From NCBI RefSeq assembly GCF_017876165.1, contig NZ_JAGINQ010000006.1, positions 248,001 to 312,000 on the forward strand: DNA of 64,000 nt, given 5' to 3'. The notes beneath the pieces are model-generated. The model saw only the letters and a list, made by a program, of their open reading frames with translations. It ran no database searches and was not told where the DNA came from. Positions 63,294 to 64,000 of the stretch are shown in pieces. A program made the position numbers and the translations under genes. The DNA comes from Azospirillum soli. Its GTDB lineage: Bacteria > Pseudomonadota > Alphaproteobacteria > Azospirillales > Azospirillaceae. Positions within the stretch are counted from its first letter, which is position 1. Each line of letters begins with the position of its first letter.

Positions 63294-63402
63294 CCCTCTC
63301 CCCTCTGGGGAGAGGGTTAGGGTGAGGGGGGCTTGCAACTCGCGAACGTCCGGCCCACGTGCAACCCCCTCACCCCGACCCTCTCCCCAGAGGGGAGAGG
63401 GG
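63294..63402. repeat. Large inverted repeat (MITE-like) between ileS and lspA
   Basis: The left arm is about 63295-63331 (TCTCCCCTCTGGGGAGAGGG, TTAGGGTGAGGGG) and the right arm about 63365-63402 (CCCCTCACCCCGACCCTCTC, CCCAGAGGGGAGAG), with about 33 nt between them. Each arm has an internal CTCCCC/GGGGAG hairpin. The CTCACCC...CTCTCCCC form is a dispersed repeat in many proteobacteria. Confidence 0.85.
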
Positions 63403-63422
63403 GTTTTAAGAGAGAGCCCTGC

Positions 63423-63926
63423 ATGACCCACCTGACCGCGTCCGACACCCGCAGCTACACGGCCTTCGGCCTGATCGTCGCGGCCGTCGTGATCCTGCTC
63501 GACCAGCTCACCAAGTGGTGGATCCTCGACGTGGTCATGCAGCCGATCCCCCACGTCGTCGAGGTCACGCCCTTCTTCAACCTCGTCATGGCCTGGAACA
63601 CCGGGGTCAGCTTCGGCACCTTCGGCAGCTCCCACGCCCTGATGCCCTATGTGCTGAGCGCCGTGGCGCTGGCCATCGTGGTGGCGCTGGTGATGTGGCT
63701 GCGCCAGGCCGACCGGCGCTACGTCGCGCTGGCGCTGGGCATGGTCATCGGCGGGGCCATCGGCAACGTCATCGACCGCTTCCGCTTCGGGGCGGTGGCC
63801 GACTTCCTCGATTTCCACGTCGGGGGGTGGCATTTTTGGGCCTTCAACGTCGCCGACAGCGGAATCAGCGTCGGCGTTGCCCTTCTCGTGCTCGACGGGC
63901 TGTTCGCGGGCCGCGAAAAGTCGTAA
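63423..63926 (+). CDS. lspA: Lipoprotein signal peptidase (signal peptidase II)
   Basis: Aspartic peptidase of the inner membrane that cleaves prolipoproteins. 167 aa with four helices. The catalytic aspartates are in GAIGNVIDRFRFG and FWAFNVADSGISVG. Conserved MAWNTGVSFGTF is present. Start ATG 63423 with GAGAGAG upstream; a longer frame start would run through the repeat. It is separated from ileS by 148 nt containing the inverted repeat. Confidence 0.95.
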   Translation: MTHLTASDTRSYTAFGLIVAAVVILLDQLTKWWILDVVMQPIPHVVEVTPFFNLVMAWNTGVSFGTFGSSHALMPYVLSAVALAIVVALVMWLRQADRRYVALALGMVIGGAIGNVIDRFRFGAVADFLDFHVGGWHFWAFNVADSGISVGVALLVLDGLFAGREKS

Positions 63927-63985
63927 TAGTTCTCGCGACGGAGCCGCTATAAGGGACGCGGCCTGACACACGACGGGACTTGAAC

Positions 63986-64000
63986 GTGACCATGCTTTCC
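63986..64000 (+). CDS. Possible start of the next gene (cut by window edge)
   Basis: GTG at 63986 and ATG at 63992 open a frame (VTMLS) 60 nt after lspA. Only four or five codons are visible. In relatives a small lipoprotein gene (DUF3035) often follows lspA, but nothing here proves that. Confidence 0.25.

Overview
The window reads as high-GC alphaproteobacterial chromosome and fits Azospirillum (A. brasilense-like) best. The reasons are an F0-only ATP synthase operon with separate b' and b subunits, an Aer-type aerotaxis PAS/transducer pair, a glycoprotein-sized (621 aa) flagellin, a phasin and an (R)-enoyl-CoA hydratase with PhaR-like sites, and a molybdenum/tungsten formate dehydrogenase cluster. 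The genus is an inference from gene content; no rRNA or tRNA gene is present to confirm it. I see no phage, integrase, transposase or CRISPR array.

Layout. 1-3.3 kb: a transducer cut by the window edge, overlapped by an Aer-type PAS gene, then an FG-GAP/ASPIC protein, all on the minus strand. 3.3-3.7 kb: a nested palindromic repeat. 3.7-5.8 kb: minC-minD-minE (minus). 6.1-9.9 kb: a SHOCT-like small protein, a PhoH-type ATPase, and a chemoreceptor ending in a hemerythrin domain. 9.95-13.4 kb: an SCO1/SenC protein, then atpI-atpB-atpE-atpF'-atpF behind a clear promoter and ended by a clear terminator; the F1 genes are not here. 13.5-19.5 kb: an extradiol-dioxygenase-family enzyme, an orphan histidine kinase, a class II aldolase, a PAS_5 protein and a seven-bladed WD40 protein.

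19.1-28.3 kb is the largest functional block: a minus-strand formate dehydrogenase cluster. It has a Tat-exported, cysteine-type catalytic subunit, an Fe-S subunit, a small lipoprotein, a cytochrome b subunit, a TorD-like chaperone, a Tat-tagged small protein, DUF3305 and DUF3306 proteins, MobA and FdhD. Divergently, 28.3-30.0 kb holds a tungstate-type permease and binding protein, suggesting that the enzyme may use tungsten. The ATPase of that transporter is not beside them.

30-40 kb: phasin, clpS-clpA, a CaiB/BaiF acyl-CoA racemase/transferase, a Sel1 protein, guanine deaminase, a FemAB-like acyltransferase, RidA, and flagellin behind a sigma54-like promoter. 40-46 kb: an S10 peptidase, a split YeeE/YedE transporter pair, a stand-alone bacteriohemerythrin, and an AlgX/AlgI-like O-acetylation pair. 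46-50 kb: a coenzyme B12-dependent ribonucleotide reductase with an NrdR-box-like palindrome upstream. 50-58.7 kb: PRC-barrel, DUF2927 and DUF6352 proteins, a lysophospholipase-like hydrolase, RlpA, an SDR, a MaoC hydratase, ribF, an unlisted 58-aa ORF, and pyrE. 58.9-64 kb: a PI-PLC-X-like protein that looks accessory, then ileS and lspA.

Themes: oxygen and redox sensing (Aer pair, two hemerythrins, SCO, B12-dependent RNR), formate oxidation with its metal supply, PHA metabolism under a probable shared regulator, and envelope or cell-division functions. The most interesting signals are in regulatory DNA: an identical NrdR-box-like palindrome before nrdJ and before a small SHOCT gene, PhaR-like sites at two separated PHA genes, and several long perfect hairpins in intergenic DNA.
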